Assembly (NCBI GenBank): GCA_900751665.1 | Contig: CAADSV010000039.1 | Span: forward strand, 1-5,384 | Reading direction: 5' to 3' | Origin: an uncultured Collinsella sp. | GTDB lineage: Bacteria; Actinomycetota; Coriobacteriia; Coriobacteriales; Coriobacteriaceae | DNA: 5,384 nt | In this document: positions 5,339-5,384 of the stretch, one piece after another | Layout of the letters: each line of letters begins with the position of its first letter | Numbering within the stretch: the stretch's first letter is position 1 | Position numbers and translations under genes: made by a program | Notes under the pieces: model-generated | What the model was told of the DNA's origin: nothing | The model's database searches: none | The model's input: the letters and a program-made list of their open reading frames with translations, nothing else

Positions 5339-5384
5339 TCCAGCCAGAACGGGTACGGGTCCCTGTGGTGGAGGTCCTCCCACA
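5285..5384 (-). other. Possible edge of an inserted element with a leftward gene end
   Basis: After the conserved 'YDPNS' codons of the protease the base composition drops: 23 G+C in the 53 bases from 5286 to 5338, well below the neighbouring coding sequence. The segment carries the repeat GGACA-7-TGTCC at 5294-5310. Read on the minus strand, 5382-5338 is an open stretch of 15 codons ('WEDLHHRDPYPFWLD') ending at TAA 5337-5335. A gene stopping about 45 bases short of a junction near 5288 is the usual layout of an insertion-sequence end. Only 46 bases of it are visible, so the family cannot be named and a chance open frame is possible. Confidence 0.3.

Noticed and set aside
4775..5383. Minus-strand open frame of 202 codons antisense to the protease
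   Set aside because: The plus strand carries the full catalytic set of a C39-like peptidase. The antisense product is Gly/Val-rich with no motif, and at the right edge a different minus frame looks more natural.
5354..5384. Terminator for the protease gene at the right edge (GGAGG-T-CCTCC)
   Set aside because: The arms are only one base apart, there is no T-run, and the window ends there; it also falls in the suspected inserted sequence.

Overview
The window is GC-rich bacterial DNA with strong purine-rich Shine-Dalgarno sites, a leftward gene series and one divergent gene on the right. The codon use, the LytS-type sensor kinase, and a membrane-anchored C39-like protease with a long polar N-terminus suggest a gut actinobacterium of the class Coriobacteriia, probably Collinsella-like. 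That assignment rests on general resemblance only, since there is no rRNA or marker gene here.

Layout, left to right. (1) 1-1023, minus strand: a LytS-family sensor histidine kinase. Two membrane helices, a GAF-like sensor region and the phosphoacceptor histidine motif are present, but the ATP-binding end runs off the left edge. (2) 1024-1141: a short gap holding an intrinsic terminator for the gene upstream of it and a perfect 15-bp palindrome. (3) 1142-2419, minus: a zinc-type amidohydrolase of the imidazolonepropionase/prolidase-like group with all expected metal ligands. (4) 2420-2551: a gap with two GC-rich hairpins lacking U-tracts. (5) 2552-4003, minus: a 12-helix APC-superfamily amino-acid (or related amine) permease. 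(6) 4004-4357: a 354-bp divergent intergenic region rich in hairpins and inverted repeats. (7) 4358-5338, plus: a membrane-anchored C39-like cysteine peptidase whose catalytic residues are visible but whose C-terminus looks cut off. (8) 5285-5384: sequence unlike the rest, possibly the edge of an inserted element with a minus-strand gene ending at 5335.

The permease and amidohydrolase most likely form a transport-and-hydrolyse unit. The permease would import a small nitrogenous compound (amino acid, cyclic or N-substituted amino acid, or dipeptide-like molecule) and the amidohydrolase would cleave it in the cytoplasm. The kinase lies immediately downstream behind a terminator. E. coli relatives of this kinase (BtsS, YpdA) control uptake systems, so a regulatory link is possible but not shown. 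The protease is transcribed divergently and has no obvious functional tie to the pair.

No known riboswitch, tRNA, rRNA, CRISPR array or origin was recognised. The most unusual points are the aromatic-rich active-site loop of the amidohydrolase, the structured divergent region, and the abrupt low-GC end of the protease gene.
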